Assembly: GCA_029961685.1 (NCBI GenBank)
Contig: JARWKL010000009.1
Coordinates: forward strand, 10,614,758 to 10,678,757
Source: Aristolochia californica
Lineage: Eukaryota > Streptophyta > Magnoliopsida > Piperales > Aristolochiaceae
Length of the DNA: 64,000 bases
Direction of reading: 5' to 3'
Shown piece by piece: positions 31,761 through 41,879 of the stretch (position 1 is its first letter; the number at the start of each line of letters is the position of its first letter). The notes under the pieces are model-generated. The model had not been told where the DNA came from and made no database searches. It saw only the letters and a program-made list of their open reading frames with translations. A program made the translations under genes and the position numbers.

Positions 31761-32340
31761 AAATTAGGGTTTAGGCTTACCTTCTAAAATTTGGAGAAAA
31801 TTGAAGCCGAATGGGGAAATCGAAGCCGAATCGAAGTAGAATCAAAGAAATCGATGCCAAAATGTAAAAAATTGAAGGAAATTAAAACCGAAATGGGTTA
31901 AATCAAAGGAAATCGGGAGGATTTTTAGGGGAAAAGAGAAGAGTGAGAGGGAGGTTGAGAGAGATAGGGAGAGAACATGTTTAAATGATGAAGGGAGAAG
32001 AAGCTGAAGGGTGTCCGAAGACGAGAGGAAGAAGAGTGCGGGCAAAAAAAATCATCGGGAGAGGAAGGCCCCGAGAGAGAGGGAGAACATAGCGAAATGA
32101 GGAAAAAATTTCGTCAAGGGAGGGAGAAATGTGTCCCACACAACGCAGCATGTGAATGATTTTCAAAATCGTACTGAAACCCGATTCCCCAATTTTTTGC
32201 CTGAGAAGATTACCTGTGTGATTCAAATGAAGAGGTGCTCATTCTTCACTAACGGCCTAATTGAATGAACAAAGTAATGTGCATGAACTTCATCTCTGCT
32301 TCATTCAAGACTAAACCCCCCAACCCCCTCCCCCCCCCCC

Positions 32341-32465
32341 CCCCCCCCTCCCTTCTCCTCTGACCACTTGTAGTAATAAGCTCGTTCATCACGGTGTCCC
32401 AACCCGCCCCCCCTTCTCCTCTGACCACTTGTAGTAATAAGCTCGTTCATCACGGTGTCCCAACC
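32341..32465. repeat. Short tandem duplication, ~60 bp x 2
   Basis: CTTCTCCTCTGACCACTTGT, then AGTAATAAGCTCGTTCATCA, occurs twice in a row next to the Harbinger copy 2 terminus. It is probably an insertion- or repair-associated duplication. Confidence 0.75.
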
Positions 32466-33267
32466 CGGGTACTGATTCTCACGGGTAGAAATTAACGGGT
32501 AACATAGATTTAGTAATAAACTCTATCACGGTGTCCCAACTATAGCAACACTCATAAGGTTATAATAAGGGTTGGCCCAAAGATATTTGGTATGAGAAAG
32601 GATACTGAGGCCACCACTTCAATAATAATGTCTCATCTAATGTGACACAATAGCTACAACTGAAATGGGCTTGGGCCCATATAATATGAACCAAAATAAT
32701 AAACCTTGTAAAATGACCCATGAAATAATCCGATGCAAAAAATTCTTCCTAGATGCAAAAGCTTCATCTTTTGGGCTTGTTAAGCACCTAGCCAATACTA
32801 CCCAAAAGACTGGCCTTTAGGAGTGGAAGGCATAGGTACTTAACCCAGGACCATAACATCACACCCCGCCCGCCTGAGCTGACGACTACGGCGGCATTAA
32901 CACAGCAGTGCGATCGGGTCAGTGATCCTGCAAGGGGTTTGCGGTCCACCTGCGCACGCGGGGACTAAGTTGGGACGTAGCGCCTGCTTAGATACCAACA
33001 GTTATCCCCCCTCCCCCTTGAAGAACGAGGTTGTCTTCAGGCTCGGAAGTAGTGTCTGTATGCCGACGTCTTCACCGGTGCCTGAGTAGCATCCGTGACA
33101 GCCATTGCGCTCTCTGGACGCCCAAAAACTAGAGCAATCCTTCTAGGATTTTTTTTTTCAGGTCAAGAGAAAAAAAAATAATTCTCGTGGACATTCTTCA
33201 TTTTGCTGGCCGGTAAACAAATATTTGATGGCTGAGATAGATAGAGCCCAGGAAGCAACGCTTGTTT

Positions 33268-33686
33268 GGAGTTGTATAAGGTGAGTTCTAAGGCTACTTT
33301 CCTTTACAGGCATTGCTGTTGTTGAAGCTAATAGGTCTCCACATGTGTCAAGCAGGACACTCTCCAGTGCTGCTACGGTAGCAAGTGCCGGCACCAGAGA
33401 ATTCAGCTCCTCTGCCCTTGACAGTAAATAATACATTGAGGAACCCATGGCTGGCACAACATGAACAACTGAACTAATTGAATCCTTCACCAGTTGTATA
33501 TCTGCCCTCGCCCCATCAGTGACAAGAAGGTGGAGAGGACATGCTTCCAATGCTGTAGTAGCCCAGCCAAAGACAGTGAATTCTCTCTATCCCATACAGC
33601 CCAATCATCAAGGAGGTAATTTGATCAATAAGTAGTGAAGCCAACGTCATATCTTGCCTGAGTTGCTGGAGGGTGCTCCTCTTCAT
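33268..33686 (-). pseudogene. QWRF-domain (AUGMIN8-like microtubule protein) fragment
   Basis: Minus-strand frames read DDWAVWDRENSLSLAG, then GARADIQLVKDSISSVVHVV and SLRTHLIQLQ. These follow the C-terminal QWRF region of plant AUGMIN8/QWRF proteins (a YLDEWA-type segment, then ADIQNLK and SSIxxLLxKxEExNSLV-like helices). Such proteins bind microtubules. At least two frame changes occur (near 33550 and 33620). The segment is uninterrupted by an obvious intron. The assignment relies on remembered family features. Confidence 0.72.
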
Positions 33687-33701
33687 GGGGACAGAATCAA
33701 G

Positions 33702-34145
33702 CTACAACTCATGTTTAATAGAAAATTGAAAGACCAAGGTCTTGTCTTTGGTAGAGAGATGAGGAAGCTGTGAAGAGATAGCAAAAATTCTATAGTCTGG
33801 AGAGGTTTGGATGCCTTTATCAGTGGGATCACCACTCCATTTTCCAGAAGTGTGCACCCAATCACCTGCCATTCTTTCATCTTTATTCCAATCTGATTTC
33901 ACCCAGCAGAGTTGTTGGAGCCGCTCTCCTACCATTAGTTCCATTGAGCTGGGGTAGTGACCAAATCTGTTTGGCTCCAGAAACCAGCCGAGATGAAAAT
34001 CTCTTGCCCTTTGAACTGCTGCCATAGTGTCGATTCTCTCACTTGAAGGTTCATACCACAAGAAATCTAACACGATTGCAATGCTGATTGAAATAGCAGC
34101 AGACCCAACAGTAGTTACTGCACTAATAGTAGAACCATACAACAC
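33702..34145 (-). pseudogene. Chimeric open frame: family-1 glycosidase piece joined to calreticulin piece
   Basis: One 147-codon frame. Residues about 19-79 carry the GH1 beta-glucosidase segment LDFLWYEPSSERIDTMAAVQ, then RARDFHLGWFLEPNRFGHYP and SMELMVGERL. Residues 80-147 carry the calreticulin N-domain segment WVKSDWNKDERMAGDW, HTSGKWSGDPTDKGIQTSPD, YRIFAISS and KTLVFQFSIKHE, where a stop follows. GH1 enzymes hydrolyse beta-glucosides; calreticulin is an ER lectin chaperone. The join falls at about 33908. Residues 1-18 are of unknown origin. The frame lacks catalytic Glu residues and all calreticulin P- and C-domains, so a function would have to be new. Confidence 0.8.
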
Positions 34146-34167
34146 AAATGCATCCTTAGCAGTAGAT

Positions 34168-34314
34168 ATAGGTGCCTAGCAGTAGAAGTTCTCAGGCTTG
34201 AGATCTCAGTGCATGACCCCATGCTTATGACACATCTGCACTACTTCAACACATGTTCTGGTAAGCCCAGCAGCAGTCCTTGCTGTAAAATGTCCCCTGG
34301 CAACGATACGCCAA
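34168..34314 (-). pseudogene. Calcium-dependent protein kinase (CDPK) fragment
   Basis: The minus strand reads [19 protein letters not shown], then [15 protein letters not shown], a TGA where Arg is expected, then DLKPENF. This is kinase subdomains V-VIb of CDPK-type kinases, including the HRDLKPEN catalytic loop with its Arg codon lost. The piece is about 48 codons and is joined directly to the ALA2 fragment on one side and to unknown sequence followed by the glycosidase piece on the other. Confidence 0.82.
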
Positions 34315-35121
34315 GCCAAATAGAGTGTCCGCAATCCCTGTTGAGCATACTAATCCACAGCCTCGACAAATACCCTTATTTGTGGCCCAGATGATGCATA
34401 AGGAAGAATTGTCTCATTTGCCCCTTTAGACAAAAGGAGAATCTTTCCATTATGGCAGTCCTTGATGACAACTGACATCCTTTTCCTATCTGAGGGAAAT
34501 GCTAGAGTATCCAATAACTCATATTGAATAATTGACCCATTGAGTGTCACTTCAAGAAAATTTCCAATGCTGTTGATGAGAACCATGTGCAAGCAAGCAG
34601 CAACATTAACAAGGGCTTCCTCATCCTGGGACTGAGCCTTGTAAATTATAGCTCCACTATTGCTTTTTAGTGGAATAACTGTGTGTCATATTGCCATAAC
34701 TGTGACAAATCTGACGATCTCAGGATCATAGGTAGCAACGGCATTAAGCAGTTCCGCATCGTTTATGGCATCTCCAACTTCATTTCCATAGAATTTTCCA
34801 TTTATACAGCATCTATGGAAGATCATTCTATTTTCTGTGAGGGTCCCTATTTGATCAGTCAAAATGTACTCCACTTGTCCCAAATCCTCACTGATTGCTG
34901 TATTTGCAGCATGGGAAGGGGTGTTGGTGTCCGTATCATACATCTCATCATCCCAGGCTATAAATTTTGCACATAAACTCGTCACAAAATCGAGAGAAAC
35001 CTGGATAGAAATTGGAATCATGATTAAAAACAGCAGCTCAAATCGAAGAGGTATGACTAGTAATTCATATCATGGCCCTTCCTCGGGATATAGAACATAC
35101 CATTGCTGTCTAGCCTGCTGT
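34312..35121 (-). pseudogene. P4-ATPase (ALA2-type phospholipid flippase) fragment, intronless
   Basis: About 265 codons read almost continuously on the minus strand: QARQQWYVLYPEEG, YELLVIPLRFELL, MIPISIQVSLDF, NTAISEDLGQVEYILTD, MIFHRCCINGKFYGNE, SDRKRMSVVIKDCHNGKILL and [11 protein letters not shown]. It spans the membrane segment through the phosphorylation site into the nucleotide-binding domain of ALA2, a flippase that moves phospholipids between leaflets. The phosphorylation motif DKTGT is altered to DQIGT. There are stops at about 35074, 34684 and 34351. No intron interrupts it although plant ALA genes have many, pointing to capture from spliced RNA. Confidence 0.88.
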
Positions 35122-35942
35122 GCAGAAAAAAGAAATTGAACAACATGACTTTGAGGCATTCTGTCGAACAACTCCCCAGCATTCGGAGCTCCCATGAAGC
35201 TTGGAAATTTAAGTTTAGAGAGACAGAGAATTCGGTGGCGTTGCAGAGGCTTACTCCAAATGACGGTGAAGTGGGTTCCCCGCGGAACTGCCGAGAGATG
35301 GAATGGGAGGGGTAGGCGGTGGCCGGAAGTTAAATCCCACCGGACTTGTTTCTGTTGGCATTGACGTAGCCTCCTCCGGGTTCAGTGGTGAAGAGCAACC
35401 GTTTTGGGCGTCGCCACCTGGGGATTTTTCGAGACAGAGGGCTCTCGAAAACACACCATCAGAAGAAGCACTGGAAGACACTCTGCTGGCCTTGAGGAGG
35501 GGTTTTGGGAGGTCGAACCCCCACCTTTCATCCTCGACGCGGAGGGGGCATAATACCCTTCTGAGATCCCAAAAACGGCGGCCCCGCCAGTTGATTACGG
35601 AAATGTTGAGGCTGAAATCGACTGCAATTTCGGAAATGTTGAGGCCAAAATCGACGCCTTTTTGCTCATCTAAAATAGCGCCCACCTCTTCTACAGGGAC
35701 TTCAACTGGTAATGAAGACGAAATTTTTGATTTTGCTGGCCATTGGTCGTTCTGTCCATCCGAGATAGCTTCTCAAGCGATTGCCTCTCGTAGCTCCATC
35801 GAAAGAAAATACTTCACCCAGGAGGCACGCCATTTCTGTATTCTTTCAACTCCAATGCCTACTGCAGCCATTTCTCTGATTTGTCTGTGCATCGCCATCA
35901 CTTCGTCTTCTTGGCTCATCGTGTTCCCGCTCTGATACCAAA
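35122..35942 (-). pseudogene. Leader and gag-like 5' part of the gene-loaded TRIM-family element
   Basis: Just after the primer site the minus strand reads MSQEDEVMAMHRQIREMAAV, then ERIQKWRASWVKYFLSMELR and a TGA at about 35773. A GC-rich open segment at 35251-35685 (starting MGAILDEQKGVDFGLNIS) follows in a related frame. I do not recognise a family; position suggests a gag remnant or another captured piece. Base composition is richer in GC than the flanks. Confidence 0.4.
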
Positions 35943-36023
35943 TGTTAAGCACCTAGCCATTACTACCCAAAAGACCGACCTTTAGGAGCGCAAGACATAG
36001 GTACTTAACCCAGGACCATAACA

Positions 36024-37138
36024 GTGCTCCCGAATATTTTTGTCACATAAAACTTATCCACAACATATAAAATAAAATACTTCTTTCTTGTACTTCTACT
36101 TCTCCCCCTCAAGCTAGGAGGTAATGGTAGTGATTCCTGCTTGAACCAAATATCATAGATGTAATAATAAGCCCTCAAACCAGGGAGAAATGAGATATTT
36201 TCCTGATATAGCAACTCAAAAAGTGACGCAAAACAATTGGCTTAAATTTGGATTTTTCAATGCAACAGGATACCAACATGACCTTTGATTCTTCCAAGGC
36301 GAATATATCTTAAAATATAGATAAGATTGACATGAATTTTTCTCCTTATAAAACTAGACTTAAATAAATTTTATCCAAGTATAACCTATCTTCATAAATT
36401 ATACTTCTTTTGAGATAAATAATCTGATAGATTTCGATCACTGTAATCTGGCCAAACTATGTACTTTTTTTTCCTTTTGCTAGCATGACCATTGACTCTT
36501 CCAAGATCAATATCTCCTTATATAAAAAATTAGATAGATAATTGGTTGAATATTTAAGAAAATAGACTTAAATATATTTCTTTTGATATATAATTATCCG
36601 TACAAAGTCTCATTCTTGATAGCATAAAGTACCTCGGAAGTTGAAACTTTCTGCTGCTGCTCGAACCTCTTTAGCAATTTGACCTTCGCTGCTTCAAATA
36701 TCGATTTCTCTTTGTAGATAACTCAGATTGAGAACTTGTTAAATAGGTAATAAAATAGACTTACAAAAATTTATTTTTATATATAATTCTACATATAAAG
36801 TTTTGTTCTTGATATTATAAAATACCTCAGAAGTTGAAGTTTTCTGTTGCTGCTCGAACCTCTTTGTAATCTGACCTTCACTGCTTCAAATATAAATTTC
36901 TCTTTGTAGATAACTCTGATTGGAAAAAATAGTATTTCCTTGTAAATTAGACTCGAATATCTTTATGTCCATATATATTTTTTAATATGAAAAGTTTAGC
37001 ATAGAGGTGAAAAATATAAAACAACTAATGGGTGTAGGGACTGAAAAAAAAGATAAATATGAAACCTAAACTGCTAAAGATAATAGATCAGAAAAGGATC
37101 TCATTATCTCTGTGGTTTGACCAAGTCAACTCACATAA
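36024..37138. repeat. Interior of the nested LTR element with ~190-bp repeat
   Basis: Two imperfect copies about 194 bp apart (for example TTCTTGATA...GAAGTTGAA and GCTGCTCGAACCTCTTT at about 36611-36740 and 36805-36930), within AT-rich DNA. No coding domain is recognised. Confidence 0.6.
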
Positions 37139-37153
37139 CCTGCTCTGATACCA

Positions 37154-37614
37154 TGTTAAATTTATGGAAAAGATAAATACTTCATTGACTTATTATAATT
37201 AGAGTACATGAACTTCTATTTATACTAGGGGAAGGTAGTAGAGTCCATTTACAATAAAACTACCTTTGTCCCAATTACACCCAAACTCTAACAGTTAAAG
37301 ATAAGTCCTAGCATAATTAAATAACTCAATATAAATAGAAGACACCATAACTCAAACTAGAACTCTTCTATGAGGACGTGACCATAAGATAAAGATGTCA
37401 GTTCGTGGCTATCTTTGTGAGTCCCACTTGATCTTCTAACCAGCTCGTGGTTACCTTTGTGAGTCCTTCTTGATCTTCCAACCAACTTATGGGCTTGGCC
37501 CCATCTTACAATACTTAGATATGGGGGTCTTCCTTGGTCGTGTGATCCATCTTACAATACTCTTAGATATGTGGGTCTTCCTTGGTCGTGTGGGCTTGAG
37601 CCCATCTTACAACA
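37154..37614 (-). repeat. 5' LTR (minus) of the nested LTR element
   Basis: 461 bp, TGTTAAATTTATGG... to ...CTTACAACA, adjoining the CCTGCTCTGATACCA primer-site complement at 37139-37153. Confidence 0.85.
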
Positions 37615-37619
37615 TTTAT

Positions 37620-39030
37620 AATGTGAACTATATCTCAAGAGAAATCTATGTGATTCTACTTTCTATCCCAATAAACCATTTCTCATTCTAATCTTTATAG
37701 AGAGAAAGATAACAACTTTGGAAGAATCAAATATCATATTGGTAACCTATTACATGTGAATATCCGAATTTAAGCCGATTTTTTGCTTTACATTTTTAGT
37801 TCTTAATGTTGGTTAACTTTCCTATTTCTTTTCAAAGAGTAGTTAAGATTTTACCGACTTGAGTAGTTTTTCTTCCTATAAAATTTCCTTTCTTTAATTT
37901 CACACTACATTAGTTTCCTTAAGTGAAGTATTTTCTTATATGAGTTTATTTTCCTTTTTGACAAAGACTGAAAAATTTTTAATTAGAAAATTTTGTTTCC
38001 TAATTATAGATTCTAAATATCAATGTTCTAAATCTCTCTTATTCCAGAATTTATCTCATTTCTTTCCAAATTTGTGAAGCTGTGTTAAAAAGTAATTGTC
38101 TTATATGAGAAGTCTATGTTTAGAAAGTTTACATTATTATGTTACATTTCAAAACATTCTTATTGGAGATTTTTTTTAAGTTTCTTTGATCATCATGTTC
38201 ATAGAGGAATCATTATTTTTGTCTCACTCTTGACTAATACTTGGTCAAATTTGTTATGTTATTTTAGTACTGTCATTACAATCTCCTTTAATCCCCTGTT
38301 ACCTTTTTACTCGGTTTCCTTTATTTCTACCATCCTTTTTTTACTCTTATTTACCCTTTTTGGTCAACCCCTTGTTGCATTGCTTTGATTGGTTCTCTTT
38401 TTATAGATGGATGTTTTTAAATCTAATGAGACTTTTTTACTAGTAGCCATAAGTATCCTTTGAGTGATAGGCATTTCTCTGTTTAGTGATTATTATCACT
38501 ATTTTGTTTAAAATCATTTGAGGTTAGTTTTAACTCTTGCTTTATCACCCATGATTTTAACTTTTTGAGTGTCTATGTCTAATTGAGTAATCCTTGGGAC
38601 ACCTTGATGGAGGAGATAATTTTACTACAACTATTTTTTTTTTTTTTTTGTTTCAAGCCAACATCACTGCCATTCCCTTCTATCTTGAGGTGAAGAATAG
38701 AAGGAGAAGTATGAAGGATGAGGTTGGAAGTTGAGTGCTGCAGTGGTTGCACCTCCTTCCAAGTTGAAATATGGGTGTTCCTACCATTTGAAAAGAAAAA
38801 GTATAATCTATAATGAAGAATTCCACGTGTTGTGGTAATAAAGTTTTATGTGACTATAATTTGCAATTAAGGGGGAGAAAAAGATGAGAACAAGATGGAG
38901 ACTACGAGCAAGATCTAAACAAGAACAAGATGAATCAAGTGAAGGCAATCAAAATTTCTTTTTCAAGCACATAATTTTTTGAACAAGATTGTTTGCAAAG
39001 TGAAGTTACATACACTAGCTTGAGGGAGAG
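37620..39030. other. 3' interior of the 27446-39385 LTR element, no recognised gene
   Basis: AT-rich; a 90-codon frame at 38116 is hydrophobic but matches nothing I know. It ends in the purine tract CTTGAGGGAGAG at 39019-39030. Confidence 0.5.
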
Positions 39031-39385
39031 TGTTAAAAGATACTTACCTGTGTAGGAGTAGCATGACTAGTAAATAAGAAGAACTTCCATAGAGATGACA
39101 TATAATTTTAATTATGGAAGATGGTGTATATCCTGTTATATCTTTTTCATTTTGAAGAATGTAGCCCCAAGGGCATTTTAGTCATTCTAAACACTTTCAC
39201 ACTACTATAAATTCAACCTCTAGGCATGGGGTAGAACACTCAAGCTTCTTCTTCTTGGCACAAATTTGTCCCTACACCTTTTTCTCCTTTACTCTTCTTT
39301 CTTTCCCTTGGTTTCTTCTCTCCTCTTTCCCTAGAGCTAGAGTTCTTCTCTTCTCACAAGTCATTGAGATCCCTAAAATTCAATA
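39031..39385 (+). repeat. 3' LTR of the 27446-39385 element
   Basis: TGTTAAAAGATAC... ends near TTCAATA, followed by ATCAG. It aligns with 27446-27816 with many differences, so the insertion is old. Confidence 0.8.
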
Positions 39386-39390
39386 ATCAG

Positions 39391-40800
39391 AAATTGGAGT
39401 TGAAGTTGGATTTGGTGAATCAGATTCGTCAAACTCAACATGTACCGACTCCTCGACTCTCATAGATGTTTTGTTATAAACTTTATATGCCTTGCTATGA
39501 GATGAATAACCAAATAAAATTCCTATATCAGCCCTAAAGTCAAACTTTCCTAACTTTTCCTTTGGTTCTTCCAATAACAACACTTTGCATCCAAAGGTTC
39601 TAAAGTTGGTAATGTTGGGAAGGTTGCAAGTATACACATAAGGAGTTTTGTTGAGAAGGAGCCTTATGCTAACTCGATTTATGATATAACACACAATATT
39701 TACGGCTTCAGCCCAAAACCTATGTGGAAAATTGTATGCATGTAACATAGCCCTTTCCATCTCAATTAAGGTTCTATGTATTCTCTTAGAAACACAATTT
39801 TGTTGAGGAGTTTGAGGAGCAAGAATGTATGGTCTATACCATACTTTGTGAAATATTCCTTGAAATGTGAATTTTCAAATTCTCCAACATGGTCAATCCT
39901 AATCTTGACAATGTTATATAGCCTAGGTCATTTTGAACTTTTTTCACATAATTTTTCAAAGGCTGAAAACACATCTTCCATGTGTGCTTGGAAATTTGCC
40001 CATCTGAACTTAGAATAGTCATCTACCACCATCAAGGTGAGACACTTTCCATTTAGACTTAAGGTTCAAGTAGCCCCAACTAAATCCATGTGAATTAGTT
40101 GAAGAGGCTGAGAGGTTAAAACTATGTTCTTTGATTCGAAAGAATTTTTGTATTGCTTTCCATGTTGGCAAGTATGACAAGGTTTCTCTCTTACAAATTT
40201 TTTATCCAGTAGTCATCTCAATAAGTTTTTCTTAGCTAATTTGTTCACGAAATCTATTCCTATATGTCCTAGACTCTTATACCATAACCAAGATTCATCA
40301 ATTTTCCACCCAATCAGATGGCACTAATTGAGGGGAAATCAATTATGTTTACAATATAGAGGTTTCTATTTCTCTGTCCCTCTAGAAGTAGTTCATTGTT
40401 GTCATTCTTTACTAAGCATTTGTCTTTCTCAAATGAGACTTTGTTACCTTTGTCAAAACATTGACTAATGCTAAGTAAATCATACATCAACCCATCTAAA
40501 AAATTGACATTAGATTTGAAAGAGGTTAAAGTATCAATTTTACCAATTCCTTTGATGGTACCTTTGCTAGTATGTCCAAATGTTACATGACCACTGTCTT
40601 TCAATTTGATTTCTACTAACTTATTCTTATCACCGGTCATGTGCCTCAAGAACCCATTATCCAAAATACAAACATTTTTTGGTGCCTTGGCTCGGAGACA
40701 AACCTACATCGCAAAAGATTTAACCCTTAGAGATCCATTTTAAGTTGGGTCCCTTTGGGATAACAATTGAAGCACTAGGTGATTTGGGCATCCAAACTTT
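39391..40800 (-). pseudogene. Copia protease and integrase (minus strand)
   Basis: The minus strand starts with the protease remnant DNGFLRHMTGDKNKLVE, where the active-site DSG has become DNG. It continues through LMYDLLSISQCFDKGNKV and degenerate integrase core sequence to AEAVNIVCYIINRVSIRLLL, NFRTFGCKVLLLEEPKEKLG and FDFRADIGILFGYSSHSKAY, the integrase C-terminus of Copia. Stops and shifts interrupt the middle. It joins the 26880-27440 piece once the inserted element is removed. Confidence 0.85.
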
Positions 40801-41087
40801 TATGTAGAGGTCTTGCCTAATTTATGTAAAATGTATGCCCAATTTTATGTAAAATGTATGCATAATTTTATATACAATTTATTTGACATGATTTTTTGAA
40901 AAGTTTTAAATGTATGTTGGAGCTTGAACTCGAGACATGTATTTTTTGAAAAGTTTTAAATGAATTTTGAAGCTCGTGCTCGGCTTGAACTTGGTTAAAA
41001 TTATTGGGCTCGAGCTCAATAACAATTTTAGGCTCGAGCCTAGGCTCGGCTCGAGCTCGAGTTCAAAATATTTAAATCAAGCTTAGC
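40801..41087. repeat. AT-rich repeats between the two Copia relics
   Basis: Contains TTATGTAAAATGTATGCCCAAT repeats, which also occur at 55140-55310 in Harbinger copy 4, and a GGCTCGAGCC / CTCGAGCTCGAG-rich stretch. No gene is seen. Confidence 0.5.
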
Positions 41088-41760
41088 TTGATGCCACCCC
41101 TAGTGGCAGCTTCTATTTGTTTGGCTAATATCAAGTTGTATCTAGAGGTGACAAAATCCCAGCTTCTTAGCTCCACCGCTCTTCCATCCTTTGATGATAT
41201 AAGTGTTACATTGTTAAGGATTCCATATCCCTCTTCCATACCTCATGTTGAGATATCATTAGCCATGTACTTTAATAATTGGGGTAAAAACTCATCTAGC
41301 ATGGGTCGAGCGAGAAATTCTAGAGGTGGTTGAGGAAGAGGAGGTAGAGCTGGTTCAAGCTCTTCAAGAAATGATAACCAAGTATGCACTTATTGTGGGG
41401 GTGTTAATCATCTAGTGGATACATATTGGAAATTTCATGGTAAACCGGATTGGGTGCTAGCTAATCAAGCCTCGGTGAATAACAGTGAAAAATGAAGAGA
41501 AGACCGAGTTACAAAAGGGAAGAAAATTGTTTCAGATGATGAGTTTGAGTTTCTTCAAAGGTTGAAAACTATGATGGTGTCCATGCTCTCATCTTCCTCC
41601 ACTACTATTGCTACTACTATAGTCTCAGGTATGGTTTCTGCCACTTCCTCTTCTTCATCTTGGATAATTAATTTTGGGGCCTCTAAGTATCTAACAAGTA
41701 ATGTGAGTCTTTTAAATTATTTATCTCCATGTCTACCTGATAAAAAAATTTCGTAGCAGA
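41088..41760 (+). pseudogene. Copia gag end and protease (plus strand)
   Basis: The gag tail includes the zinc knuckle CTYCGGVNHLVDTYW, in which the last Cys is replaced by Tyr, followed by KFHGKPDW. The protease site reads WIINFGASKYLTSN, where the usual DSGAS is NFGAS, so the catalytic Asp is lost. Stops at 41330, 41494 and 41755 break the frame. Confidence 0.82.
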
Positions 41761-41879
41761 TGGATCTCTAACCAAGGTTCGAGGAATGGGATCCACCTCA
41801 GCTACACCTACACTTCACCTTAATGCTGTCCTTTTTTTTCTTCATTTTCCATTGAATCTCCTATCGGTAAGCTAATTAA

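Larger units (their letters stand above)
29918..32348 (-). mobile_element. Harbinger copy 2 (minus strand), internally deleted
   Basis: The 3' end (GGTGTTAGTGTAGACGAGTTC at about 29956) and 5' end (GACTAAACCCCCC at 32310-32320) match the family. In between are the AT-rich tail, only the last ~60 codons of the transposase, the conserved 5' exon (31080-31215), a telomere-like tract and the leader. ORF1 and the catalytic domain are missing. It is inserted in the interior of the nested minus-strand LTR element. Confidence 0.78.
32778..36023 (-). mobile_element. TRIM-family LTR element loaded with fragments of at least five host genes
   Basis: The terminal repeats are 81 bp (35943-36023 is the 5' LTR, 32778-32858 the 3' LTR, both minus strand), of the same family as the 98-bp repeats of TRIM A. 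TTTGGTATCAGAGC (primer site, minus) adjoins the 5' LTR and a purine-rich GGCGGGCGGGGTGTGA precedes the 3' LTR. Flanks GGGCT and GTGCT are a target duplication with one mismatch. Inside, in the element's sense direction, are pieces of ALA2-type flippase, CDPK, family-1 glycosidase, calreticulin and QWRF protein in that order, after a gag-like leader. No Pol domain is present, so movement would depend on another element. Confidence 0.88.
28180..37614 (-). mobile_element. Nested minus-strand LTR element with duplicated 3' LTR region
   Basis: The minus-strand 5' LTR is 37154-37614, followed (minus) by the primer site TGGTATCAGAGCAGG at 37139-37153. The 3' LTR is 28180-28853, preceded by the purine tract CTTGAAGGGGAG. 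Flanks are TTTAT at 28175-28179 and 37615-37619. No Pol domain is seen in its interior, which is occupied by Harbinger copy 2 and the gene-loaded TRIM-family element. The LTRs differ in length because of a minisatellite. Confidence 0.8.
27446..39385 (+). mobile_element. LTR element (plus strand) inserted in the Copia relic; hosts further insertions
   Basis: LTRs 27446-27816 and 39031-39385 are clearly related. A primer-site-like TGGTATTAGAGG follows the first and a purine tract (GCTTGAGGGAGAG) precedes the second. Its own interior outside the nested element (27831-28174, 37620-39016) is only about 1.7 kb and shows no Pol domain, so it looks non-autonomous or decayed. TATA-like ACTATAAATTC occurs in both LTRs. 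Confidence 0.8.
26880..40800 (-). mobile_element. Copia relic (minus strand), split by an 11.9-kb insertion
   Basis: The 5' part (protease and integrase) lies at 39391-40800 and the continuing part (integrase-RT linker and start of reverse transcriptase) at 26880-27440. The break falls between ISDY and DDEEGNPF. LTRs of this copy are not found and both ends are truncated. Confidence 0.8.

Noticed and set aside
38116..38388. Hydrophobic 90-codon frame, possible membrane protein
   Set aside because: Phe/Leu-rich composition is expected from T-rich DNA; no family match, and it lies in LTR-element interior.
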